Source: Marsupella aquatica (lineage: Eukaryota > Marchantiophyta). Taken from it: a stretch of 64,000 nucleotides of DNA. A program made the translations under genes and the position numbers. Position 1 is the first letter of the stretch. Every line of letters starts with the position of its first letter. The DNA lies in NCBI GenBank assembly GCA_973895155.1, contig OZ316892.1:1798001-1862000 (forward strand), written 5' to 3'. Positions 10,873 through 21,555 of the stretch are shown here, in pieces. The notes beneath the pieces are model-generated. The model had not been told where the DNA came from. It saw only the letters and a program-made list of their open reading frames with translations, and made no database searches.

Positions 10873-12435
10873 TTCCTGATTTGCAGTTGTCTTTTATTGA
10901 GTTTGCAAAGTATAACACGTTTCCTACTGCAAACAACACAGCAAAATTGTGTCAAGTGGGAAGACGTCCTGTGTGCAACCGATTGGTACTCAGATGTCCA
11001 TGATTCCAGATTTGTTATTCCCAACTCTGAAGTACTTGGATCTAATTTGTTGACGAGGAGCTCATCCAATAAGAATTGTTTCTCACGCGTGCTTCGCCTC
11101 ATCGAATTCGATGCTGGAATGTAACTTTAGAGCCCCCATTTTGAAAATTGAAATTCTCTATACAAGGAGGTGTCCTGTTTCGAATACTTTATACACTGAG
11201 TTGTCCTGTTTAAATTCCCCAGTCCTTCCGTTCTTCTCTTGCTGAAACCTTTTGTGTGGGTCTTAATTTGGCGTCGACTCTTTCGTGATTTGCAGCAAGA
11301 AGCGGTGGTTTTTCTGAGGGACAACTGGAGATTTTAATCAAGAAATTCTCCACAAAGTGAATGAAGATGATACACGAAATTTGTCCCTCTTCTTATGACG
11401 AATTTTGGGTTCTCATGTTAATTGTAACATCGAAAACTACTGTATTCCTCGTCAGGACTCAGGTCCAACAGCAAGTGATTGTTATTGACGTAGCATGCCT
11501 GTCATAGGCTCTAAATTTGGAGAGTTCCTAGGATGATTCTCAGAGAGAGCCAGGAAATTATTTTTTCGTCTCCATGTTCTATACAGTGGAAGCTAATATG
11601 AGTTCAAGAGTAGAAAGTACTCACTAATGGACCGCCCTGGTGCTCAAGGGTACAAAGTACTCAACAGTCGAAGCTGAGAGAACCTGGGTTTCTTCTATAG
11701 ATCTAGGAGATCTAGGAGATCCAGGTGATTCTTTATATGTATGCATTGTTTTATTGTGTTCGTGTCCCCTGACTGTACGTATGGCTGTTTGTCCGATTCA
11801 TAACCTGGCTTGCGAGGGCACAACCCCTTCAATTTTCTAAACATGTGAGCAAGGCAGACTGGGATCCGACATCACATGCATGCAATTGAGAATTGGGTCT
11901 CTGTGAGTGAGTTGTACTGCCTGCAAGAATAGAAGGCCTGATTAGGTCATTCGTCATGACAATCAGAACCTCGTTCTTGGTACATCTCTCACGAATTGAT
12001 CTTGGCGTTAAAATTGCTCAGACGTTCGGTGCAATCAATGCATGGAGTTCTACACTACAGTACAGGCGTCTCTAGGAACACCGTATCGCACAGAAGACAT
12101 TTTCAACTTTGTGGGCGATGGTCCGAGGTAGTAGCTATTTGGCAACGCTGTCTGCCACCACCATTTCTGAGACTAAACAGGAGCCATGGTATTTGGAAAG
12201 TAAATATATCACACTGCACAAAGGCAGAAAACGCCGAACCAGACATGATCCCAAAGACAAAGCGATCCCAAAGACAAAGCAACCCCAATGAAGGGGAGGA
12301 AAAGAAGGAAAAGGGCCCCAAGAAAGTACCAACATATCCTTCAAATCTTCTCAATATGATCGTCTCTGACCGATCAAAGTGACCAAAAATTGCGTTGGAG
12401 CAAAACGCTCCTGCACTTAGCAAAACGTGATAAAA
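10873..12435. other. Intergenic, nothing convincing
   Basis: Downstream of the HPP gene up to the tRNA. Short open frames exist on both strands (for example 11996-12382), but none shows a motif or a splice-consistent extension. A short iteration of GATCTAGGAGATCTAGGAGAT lies near 11700. Confidence 0.4.
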
Positions 12436-12508
12436 CGACCATACTGGGGATCGAACCCAGAATCTCCAGCTCCGTAGGCTGGCGCCTTATCCATTGGGCC
12501 ATACGGTC
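12436..12508 (-). tRNA. tRNA-Arg (anticodon ACG)
   Basis: Read on the minus strand, the 73-nt gene begins GACCGTA and ends TATGGTC plus discriminator G, giving a 7-bp acceptor stem with one G-T pair. The anticodon arm is CCAGC, loop CTACGGA, GCTGG, so the anticodon is ACG (decoding CGN after A34 editing). The internal promoter boxes are clear: A box TGGCCCAATGG and B box GGTTCGATCCC. No CCA is encoded and there is no intron, as expected for a plant nuclear tRNA-Arg. Confidence 0.97.
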
Positions 12509-13225
12509 AATTACTCATCGTCACATTGCAAATTTGGTATTTACTGTGTGCCAAACTTCTTCTTGGTCATGCCTTGATGCCTTCCTTGTGAGCGTTCTTT
12601 TGTATTTTCTTTGAAGGTTATGGGACATAACCCCCTTGTCATCCTGGCCTCAAGATTAGATGTTTTATATCTCTATGTTAGTGGCACAGATAGAGGTTGG
12701 GACTCCTCCAAAACATAGTTTTCACTGACTCACTCAGGTTACCCACAGGCTGTTCAGGGGGTCATGGACTGTAACCACACCCCATAACCCCCTCTAGCCC
12801 ATGGGTTACCCTACACTTAATCCCCTCTTCTACGTAGTCTTCTTGATATCACAGTGAGTCTGAGGCGTGATAGTTTTTTGCGTCTCCTGTAGTGAAGGGC
12901 CGTTTCTTTACACTTTTTTTTACATCCATTCAAATATCAACAATCCAAATCACATACCAGAAAAACAAAAGTTTGAGTGTTTATGGAAGGCAAACTTGGG
13001 GGTTCTCAGTATATGAAACCAATCCAAACATTGACTATAGACAAAATAGAGAGCAACGAATCAATGAAATGGATTAGCAAGCAAAAAAACAGTGCCAAAC
13101 TGAAACAAAATAGGACGAATAAGACCATAAAATAGATCCCAGACCCAATACTGCAGTTATGAGAAAACGTTGTTGAATGCTCACTCGTGCTAGCCACATT
13201 GTGTGCAGCCCAATTACAATTATGA
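12509..13225. other. Intergenic, nothing recognised
   Basis: Spacer between the tRNA and the coding relic. T-rich stretches near 12900 and 13080; no gene, repeat or RNA feature seen. Confidence 0.4.
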
Positions 13226-13945
13226 TTTGATGTAACTAACCAGCCTGGCTCGAATTGTTTCAAGGATCCTTCGGCGCACAGGGAGGCTTTTGTCTATGAT
13301 GTGATCAAGGAAACCACTCTGCCTTTGATCATCTCGGTTGCCCAGCAGAATTGGCCAGAAGGAAAACAGCTGTCTATTCAATTAGCTGTTCTTGAACCCG
13401 TCTAACACCAGCACGCCAATGTGGCAGAGCAGCAATTGTGAGCTATACTACCTCTGTGCTGTTGTGAGCTGAGGTATAGAATAGCTAATAGTTTGCTCAG
13501 ATATTATTGGGGTGTATAGTACCTCTGTGCTATTGTGAGCTGAGTAGAATACCTTAACGATTGTGAAATGGGGCGAGCTTGTCAATATGCTCTTAGTCGC
13601 CCTAGTGTAAATGGTCAGGTCACATACACTGGTAAGTTTCCTGTCAAAGGCAGTCAGTAGATTCACCTGAAACGCATAAGACAGTCTCAAGCTTTCCTCT
13701 TGCTAGAGAGCCTCCAGCTTCTTCTTAACCACTTTGATGTTTCCTCCTCGGATATTCCTGTTCTCAAGTTTGACCGAAATCTACTACAGTGCAAATTTTG
13801 AGACGTTCTTCGCTTGAACACTCTCACCGATCAAGTTGGAAGCAAGTTAAGTGATCTCACTCAAACGGAAACCCCTTATTACTCCGCCTCTGAAGGGCCA
13901 CAAGCACTTGACTTCATTGTTGGTACATCATTTGAAGATAACTAA
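13226..13945 (+). pseudogene. Decayed coding relic, unknown origin
   Basis: A single reading frame (position 2 mod 3) reads like protein over about 720 nt but is broken by about seven stop codons. The most protein-like parts are 13226-13402, containing AFVYDVIKETTLPLIISVAQ, and 13700-13942, containing FDVSSSDIPVLKFDRNLLQ and TQTETPYYSASEGPQALDFI. I do not recognise the family. Staying in one frame through several stops fits a pseudogene decaying by point mutation better than chance. The opposite strand also has an open stretch at about 13230-13370, so the assignment is uncertain. Confidence 0.33.
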
Positions 13946-15042
13946 CAGACTACACGTCATCACAAACGGCGGACAGACAAATTTAAATACAAAAATATGC
14001 CATTGCCCATGTCCAGATATCCCAGAATGCCATTTTGGGATGCCATTCCTTAAGACTATCCTCTATGTGGGTGTGGATTTGGACTTAGATAAATGAACGA
14101 CTGACTAGCATGTCCACGTGGAACTAGGTGGACCACAGGACGAATAAACAAAGGCCACTCATAGACCATGCAGGTAGCGCAGCAAAGCAAACAGAAGAGT
14201 AAGAAGTTGGAAGATTAGACTGCCTAAGAAATTGCCAGGAACCACTATTTGCACGAGAAGCGTACTCTGCGTAACGATTGTGAATTACCCGCGTCACAGT
14301 TACATACTGCTGGGAGGTTTCCAAAGTAAGCCCTAGATTCTGCCTTATTGCAAAACGTCCGGCTTCCCCAATCTCGTTAGCCCACTTTCGGCGTATCTAC
14401 TAAATTCTACTATTTCCTGGACCTGAAACTATATAGAGTCTCCCAACTCCATAAACTGCTGTCTTCAAGGCCCTTTTGGCCCGTGTGCACATTCTCAGTT
14501 CCGGTGAGCGAGTTGCGACTTGCTCCAAGAATTATTAATTTCCTGCAGTGGAGCTGAAATGCGGGGATACCCGACATAGATACACTTCTAGTTGAAACTA
14601 GAGACAACTGAGAAAAAGATGTCATCTTTCTTTCCAATGACAGGAGCACCAATGTGGTGTAATTCGTGCCACTATGGTCTGCATTTGCAGGTGGCAACGG
14701 TCTCCGGGCACAAGGCCATTCTCATCAATTTCCTTCAGTCCCCCACGTCCTTTGATGCCCGGTAAATTTCTAGCCAGCTCTACTCAATCGGTGCACCGTA
14801 AATAGATTCTCTCGGGTAGCAACTACCTGCGAAGGAGTGAAGTCCACTCACTGGTTTACAATAACATAAGACCTAATGATTACGCCATCAACAGAGATGA
14901 CGCAACAATGCATCGTCTACATGTAAAAACTTCTCCCCGTGCTTTCCACAAACATATTGGACTTCTGTGGGGCTTTATCGAACAACCAGTAGACCTGCTC
15001 GTGCGACTCTGGTACAAATAAATCGCCTTCCAAGACCCTCGG
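13946..15042. other. Intergenic, presumed NOP16 3' region and unassigned sequence
   Basis: Holds the 3' UTR of the NOP16-like gene. Short protein-like windows with plausible splice borders occur on both strands (for example 14693-14762 on plus), but they do not chain into a gene. Confidence 0.35.
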
Positions 15043-17222
15043 TCAGCTTTTGGGAAATCCAACGGAGGATAACTTAAGATTGCTCTCTCCTCTGCCTGTA
15101 TGGAAACTGTGAGGCCTAATCACAACACTCCACCTCCAGGCAGATTCAACCACAGCTAACCTAACAGGCTTCTTGAGCACCTGCCTTCTCGTATTTTTCG
15201 TACTGCTTACAAAGTTTCCTAAGGATAGCTGTAGGGTGCTGCATTTCATTGAGCTTTATATCCCTGGACATGGCCTGTACAGCAGGTGCAGCTTGTTAGA
15301 GCCTTGAACCCAAGACAAGACCACAAAATGACACAAAGATCTGCTTGAAGGCTCCGCCAATAGTTCAAAGGAAGGGCTGTAGGCCACCTTGAAATCATGC
15401 TCTCCGCAGACTATGACCGTCTTCAGCAATCTCAAAAACCGGCAACTAAGGCTATAGGCCAACTGGAAATCACGCTCTCACCAGAGTAAAGACTATCTTT
15501 ATCACATCTCGAAAAATCGCAACTGATTCAGGTCAGGGCATATGAGACAAGATAAGTACCGCATAGTTGTCCCCATATTTTTGGATAAGACGACCCACGT
15601 ACACTCTTTGCATCTTGGTGAGTCGTTGTAAAGGCGCTTTTTTCCCGTCCTTTCGTAATTTATTCAAAGCAGTTCGCACGTCTGCATACACTAAAAGCGC
15701 ATGAAAATCCCAGACAAAAAATCCAAAGAATTGAAAACTAAAATACCATCACCGCCGACGCGCCAAAACGATCTCAAGTGTTGCCATCGAGACAATTGAG
15801 TGTCTAAATCTACTCTAGACCGAACTATACATATAGTCGTGAAAGACGCGCTGTTGGAAGTATTGGCGAAGACGCAGGTGCAGGTCGACTTCTGTCTATG
15901 AGCTTCAAGTCATCGAAGCACCGATCATTTCACAGCACATACCCAAGGCAGCGGAAGGAGAGCAGGGTTTAGGGACAGGGTGAGCATATGATTGGTACAT
16001 CGGTTATCGGGGAATAAATAGTGCCAACTCAGTGTAATATTGCCCGTTCTCAGTGTTATAATATTGCCCGTTCTCAGTGTCAAACTTGTGACAATCAGAT
16101 CAACTCACAATTCCAAAAAAGTTGATCTGAAACAATTGAGTGATGATCAAGGAGTGGTACGATGTCGTAAACGTCATATAACTTGAAACCTCAGTTCGAG
16201 AATTCAGCCCTTAACAACATTTCTTTACTGTAGGAATTTGATCAGCCACAAGTTCATTTATATGAAGATATGGATAGTTACAAATTCCGATTAACGTAGG
16301 GGTCATGCGATTGATCCTGCATTCCGAGCAGAAAACTTGTCCAAGGAATGTCACTACAGACCAAAGATGAAGGTTAGGAGAGTGAGTGCGTAATCTTTAA
16401 AGCCCAAGATAAGGGCTAGATGAAATTCCAAAGCAACAGAGGTCAGCAGGAAAGAAGGCAAAAGAAGACAGGAAAGACTAGAATATAATAGCAGGTGCAG
16501 ATTCCCAGTGTTGTGGGTTGGGAGCTCGAGAAGTAGTTAATTTTGTTGTAGGACAGGGCTAGACTCGGGCCAAAAACGAGTTAAAATTGCGAAGTCTGCT
16601 ATGGGAATCTGATAACGCCAAACGGAGTACTCATCATGTAGACGTCAGAGATAGCTGGAACCCTTCCATCTAGGAAGACACCCTAGTTAACGAGTGTCTT
16701 TAATTCCGATGCCCTACAGCCAGGATACCATGATGATGGCAAATAAAGATCTCAGGGGTCGTAGAGAACTCACCGTCATCTTCATCGTCGCTGCCAAATT
16801 GTTCATCGGTTTCATTTCTAGGAGTCTGTAGAGTCAAACTCTGGACTGTGTGCGGAATTTTGTCGCGTGCTCCAAGGAGGTTGGGGTTAGCCACGTATCC
16901 AGCAGCGGAATAATGATCCAGCCCCTTCTTAAATAGACCCTTCCTACAGCATCAGCACACGAACAAGGATGTCCCCATAAGAAGTGATTCCCCACCAGAA
17001 TCATGCCAGAGTCCTGAAGAGAGTAGCTTGACTGAATACTCTCGGCATTGAACAGAAGTCGAAAAAGCACTCCCGAAAGTGCCTTGAAAAAAAGAAAAAC
17101 ATGACAGAAAAAGAGAGTGTGCAGACACAAAGGAGGAAAGAAAGATCTGCAACTCACTTCGATGGTAGCCCCACTTTCACTGCATGTTTCCCCTTCTTGA
17201 ATTTTCGCATAGACCGCCCCAT
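15043..17222 (-). CDS. NOP16: NOP16-like nucleolar ribosome-biogenesis protein, 5 exons, about 167 aa
   Basis: Exons 17222-17158, 16943-16774, 15681-15560, 15274-15181 and 15095-15043 (stop TGA). All junctions are GT/AG and phases chain, including codons split across introns. The N-terminus is strongly basic (MGRSMRKFKKGKHAVKVGLP), exon 2 has YVANPNLLGARDK and an acidic FGSDDEDD, exon 3 has LRKDGKKAPLQRLTKMQRVY and GRLIQKYGDNYA, and exon 4 has MSRDIKLNEMQHPTAILRKL. This is the NOP16 order, a nucleolar factor of 60S subunit assembly. Compared with Arabidopsis, about 20 residues between exons 1 and 2 (the VFKPAF region) are absent, so an exon between 17157 and 16944 may have been missed or lost. 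The last exon is the weakest. A telo-box lies about 300 bp upstream. Intron 3 contains a diverged tandem duplication (about 15380-15525). Confidence 0.87.
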
Positions 17223-17524
17223 TGACGCGCTCCGTTAGCAGCAAGCCCCCTGCAAGCTGGCTTGTGGGAGCTTCGCACATTCACTCGAGGTGGTCCTGCA
17301 GTTCAATCAGCCGGATTCGAGAGAAGCTCTCGCAAACACTCCTTCTGCTTACGCGAGATTTTGGAGCTCCCCAACAAGATCTAGCACCCAGAAAGTTTCG
17401 AGAGAAATGATCCACAACAGAAAATCAGGGCGAGCTGTCGGAGGGGAGAACTTTTCTGAATCCGACTCCAAGGCGTGCTCGATGCCTCAACAGAGCCAGG
17501 GCCTACGAGCGTATGTTAAACCCA

Positions 17525-17532
17525 AAACCCTA
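17525..17532 (+). promoter_or_regulatory. Telo-box (AAACCCTA) upstream of the NOP16-like gene
   Basis: AAACCCTA lies about 300 bp upstream of the NOP16 start codon. Telo-boxes are known to be enriched in plant promoters of ribosomal-protein and ribosome-biogenesis genes, so the position suits the neighbour. A single 8-bp match can also occur by chance. Confidence 0.4.
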
Positions 17533-17610
17533 ATTCCGGGTAAGGTTGGGAGGAGGTTAAGGGCTAGGTTTCATGGGCCAGGGGGCAGGGAGTGCTATCA
17601 CTCCCTTTGA

Positions 17611-20145
17611 CACCCCCCGGGGCCCAAATACACCTTAAGCCAAGGTTTACACAGTATTTTAATGTATGAATTCTGAGTATAGAGCCAATGAGAATGCACT
17701 GTAGTTTCACTAGGTGTTGGGACACTCCTCACTCCCTGGAAAAGCTGTGATCTTATTGGCTCAAACATGCTGACACACATGTGCACTATTCCCTCGCAGC
17801 CCCATGGAACCTGTCCTAAGGGATTGGGAGTTGGGGCATGAAACCCACTTCCCTTTCAGTGTGCTTGATATGTGCTACAATGGTGCTCTGCCTCAAAAAC
17901 ATTCACCAGACCCCTCAGCAAAGGTCACAATAGGCTGAACATTGTGCATTCCTGTTTTGATAATACTTTGTACAATACTTTCCACCATATGGTTGACAGT
18001 ACAGTCCGAGAGTACAGTGGGGCCATATGCGAGCACACATCACCAAAACTGAACAAAGTTCAGCCAATATTTAGTGAGTCTTCCTAAACTTAATCTCTGA
18101 TATAGCAGCTTCAATATGTACTTTAGTGAGTTTTCCTAAACTTAATCTCTGATTATGGTTATGCCCTTTGTGGTGCCTTTAATCAATAAGACTAACTTAG
18201 ATAGTAGTCGGTCTTTAAATCCATAAAGTCTTGTTGTCTCCAGTTTGGGTATAAAATGGATTTTAAAAGGCAATTTTTATGCAATAAAATAAATATGCTT
18301 GAAAAACAACACTCTTGAAGGCTGCATAACAAGAAAATTGGAAAAGAATGTTAAAAATATGACTGGGAGTGAAAGAGCATGTGTAAGGTGGGGTGAATGG
18401 AAGCTAGCTAGGGGTTTGGTTATGATAAGCTTACATTGAAGTTTAATGCAAGGATTATTAGGATGTCAACATGTGTATGGGTCTAGTTAATATGAAAATA
18501 TTGTTTTGAAGTGGTATTTAATGTTAGATTATTGTAATGTCAACTCTAAAGTATTAGAACCTTGTTTTAAGTTAAACATGTCAAAGAATACTTCAACCTT
18601 TGCATTTGTATACCAATCGCCTTAACTTATGACCTTATTGATCTTGAAGTTACAATTGGGCTCAAACAGTACACCTACCTTTGTAGATGTGTGTATCAGA
18701 ATGCCTTAACTTGTAACCTTATTGATTTTGAGGTTACAATTAGAGTCAAAGAGTACACGGACCCTTGTAGAGGTGTGTACTAGAACGCCTTAACTTGTAA
18801 CTTCATTGCTTTGAATTGATAATTGGTGTCAAACAGTACAATGACCCTTGTGTATATGTGTACAATAGTAGATTGCCTTAACTTGTATCATATGATAAAG
18901 ATATTTGGATTATAGTGCCCTATTAATAAACTACTTAAGTGAATAACTTTTGGTAACAATAATTTACTTTTTCATTTTCAGAGTCCAACAAAAGGCAAAT
19001 TTTACTTTCTTAATATATGTAAGCTGCTAAGATAACCCCAAACTATATGAAACAAAATTATAGTAGACTAGTCTACCTACCAAGAGCATTGTTTTTTTAC
19101 AGATAGAAATGTAATTTATTAATACTTACATTTTGGTTAAGATTGGAGAAATCTCTGATTATGCTAATGCTATAAATTTGAGTTTCACATTCAAGTGATA
19201 TATTTCAATGCTATAAATTTGAGTTTCATATTCAAGTGATTATTACCATAAGTGTATGTGAATCACACTTATGATAATGCTATAAATTTGAGTTTTTCTA
19301 TCAATTATTTTAAAATAAACACTATTATGATAAATAGTACATGTGCAAAATTAAATTTGCAATATATATAGATACTTAATTTAGCTTACAAAGGATCAAT
19401 TTTTTATTTTACACATATTGAATGGGGGAGAGAAACAAACCTCTATTTCAAGCCTTATGAGAAACTTGGGGTTGTTTCTTAGTGACGTTTGCGACCCTCC
19501 AAAATTTTTCTAGAAACTCACACAAAATTGCTCATGTCAAGAATTGAAAACAAAACATTGAGCCACTTCACAAGTAACAATTCAACACAAGTTCTAGACA
19601 TAAAAAACATGCAATGATATAAACACTTACCTAGATCATAGTCACCATGAGAAACCTTCAGAAAAGATCTCGTCTGCCACATGAGTCTATCTTTTGTCAG
19701 GTCTTGGTGAGATATATTCCTTAAATGCACACCAAAAAATTCATAAGCATAATCTCAAATTCACTTACACATTGAAGCATAACCAACAATTTCCAAAACA
19801 TAATTTATTTTATTATTTTGAAATCTCTACAAAAACAAGTCTATGACTTTTTATTGATTAGTAGAACATACATTTGAAAAGAAGTAAATCAAGTGTTACT
19901 CACTCCTCTCATGAACATGGTTATATATAACCTTGGTTTCTTTTCAACATGATCATTATGATTCTACACTTTGTGTTTTTTTCTTTGTTTCCATTTGCCA
20001 TTAATGAGATTGATGAGAATTTTGTTTTTTTACATTTGTCATTACTCCACAAATCATGATGAATAAAGTACACTTTCCCAAACAACAAGCATACTTGACT
20101 CCCCACAAAACAATTAGAACCAGATTTGTTTGCTAGTGATGCCAA
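17611..20145. other. AT-rich repetitive intergenic DNA, left flank of the MULE
   Basis: No gene seen. The stretch is AT-rich, with local duplications: a CTTCCTAAACTTAATCTCTG block near 18080 and 18130, a tandem array at 18619-18890, and three copies of ATGCTATAAATTTGAGTTT between 19165 and 19300. A minus open frame at 19921-20145 runs up to the MULE border and may be the broken half of a frame that continues at 29950-30261. Confidence 0.5.
18619..18890 (+). repeat. Tandem repeat, unit 84-88 bp, three to four copies
   Basis: Each unit starts GCCTTAACTT and includes a variant of AACCTTATTGAT, a CAAACAGTACA-like block and CCTTGTAGATGTG. Unit starts are at 18619, 18703, 18787 and 18875. Copies are diverged. 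Confidence 0.85.
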
Positions 20146-20146
20146 T

Positions 20147-21030
20147 ACACCGGGTTAAATCAACACCACATTAAGGCTCCCCAGCCTTCTTGGGGCCCCG
20201 TACCCTCCCCGTCACTCATCCCAATGCTGCTGCCCGCAAGCCCGCGCGTCCATCAATCACTGTTCTGGCGCACTTGAGACGTATTAGGCCTGATCGGCGA
20301 CGAACGGAAAATTTCCGTCCATTTCAAATTTCACGGCCTTTAGGGTGCAGGACACGCTTACTCGGCCTCCAGTCCCCCTCTATTTTGTCACATGTTCTCA
20401 TTCTCAGTTGTTATCATTGTGGTCCCACTGCTGCAAATACTCGATGTGCAGTGTTGTGCGTTCTGTCGTCATATCATTTTCTAGCGCGCGCGAGCGTTCT
20501 GCTCAAAGTTTGCAGAGTCTTGAGCTCTTGTTTCTTGTCTCCCACGCGCACTATCAAATGCGATTCGGCCTTTTCAGTTAAGATTGTGTTTTTCCACTGT
20601 GCATATATGTTTTACTTTTTCTTCACCACGGATTATGTTAACAATGTCTTCTGTATTCAGTTCTAATTTGTTTCACTAAGCACCTCAGTAGTGTTCAGCG
20701 TTCTGTACAAGTTGGCGCCTCTGCCCAAGCAAGAGAAGATCAAGATCAGGTTACTGGCAACGTTGCAGTGCACTTTTTGCATGTGTGGACCCTATCACTA
20801 TTGAGGAGCATTGATCGTGGTACAGATTGCCTCCGTCATCTCTTTCCATGTAAAACGTGTTAGAACAATGGTGTTTGTGTAGTCGTTCTACCAGTCCCAC
20901 ACAGTTATTGGATGTGACGTACCCTAGTTGTAATGGACATGACAGGGGGCGTGATTCAGGAGGAAGTTCTTCGCATTGTCACCTGTTTGGACTCTTAATC
21001 AAGCTATCATTCCTTGGGAACGCTTGACAA
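20147..21030 (+). repeat. Left terminal inverted repeat of the MULE
   Basis: About 0.88 kb matching the reverse complement of 28983-29870 with small differences. It includes a copy of the transposase start region: the ATG at 20934 continues for 21 codons into a stop because a short deletion removed part of the coding block seen on the right side. It probably supplies the promoter of the plus-strand gene. Confidence 0.9.
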
Positions 21031-21555
21031 ACACCTGCAGAGACTTTGTGTTTGATGAGAAAGTCTGTCAGTCTGTGTTTCTTATGCAATGCTAACTTGC
21101 ATTTGTGGCGTGGGGCATAAGGTCCCCTGTTTGAGCTTGCAACTTGCGCTATGCAATCGTCGTTCTTCATAAACCTAAACTCTAAACTCTCTATTTGTGT
21201 TACTGTTCTGGTTTTGTGATAGTAACTTCCTCAATTTGCCATAGACTTCAGCTCTTTTGCGTTTTGACAATTGTGCGGCTGGGAAGCAGAGATTGGCGCA
21301 ACACTGCCCCTTGCAACGATGACGACGGTGTGTTTCTTTGAGACAACCATCCCCATGCTCTTCTCGATTAGATTTTGTGGCGGAAGCGGGGCCGGAAGGT
21401 TCCCCATTGAGCTTGCAACTTGCGCCATGTTATCATCATTTTTCATAAAAGTTAAACTCTAAACTCTTTTGTTTGTGTTACCGTTCTGGATTTATGACAG
21501 CAAGTTGCTCATTCTGCAGTGAGTGTGATCTCGACGATTTTATAGTGTTGTGACC

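Noticed and set aside
14448-14762. Short plus-strand windows with plausible splice sites
   Set aside because: They do not chain into a gene, and the opposite strand is equally open; treated as chance.
14881-15062. Minus frame with GDLFVPESHEQVYWLFDKAP
   Set aside because: It reads like protein but lies beyond the NOP16 stop, contains no start, and could not be spliced in phase to any exon.
16834-17280. 148-codon minus open frame
   Set aside because: It overlaps NOP16 exons 1 and 2 in the wrong frame and reads through the intron; the NOP16 frame has the conserved blocks.
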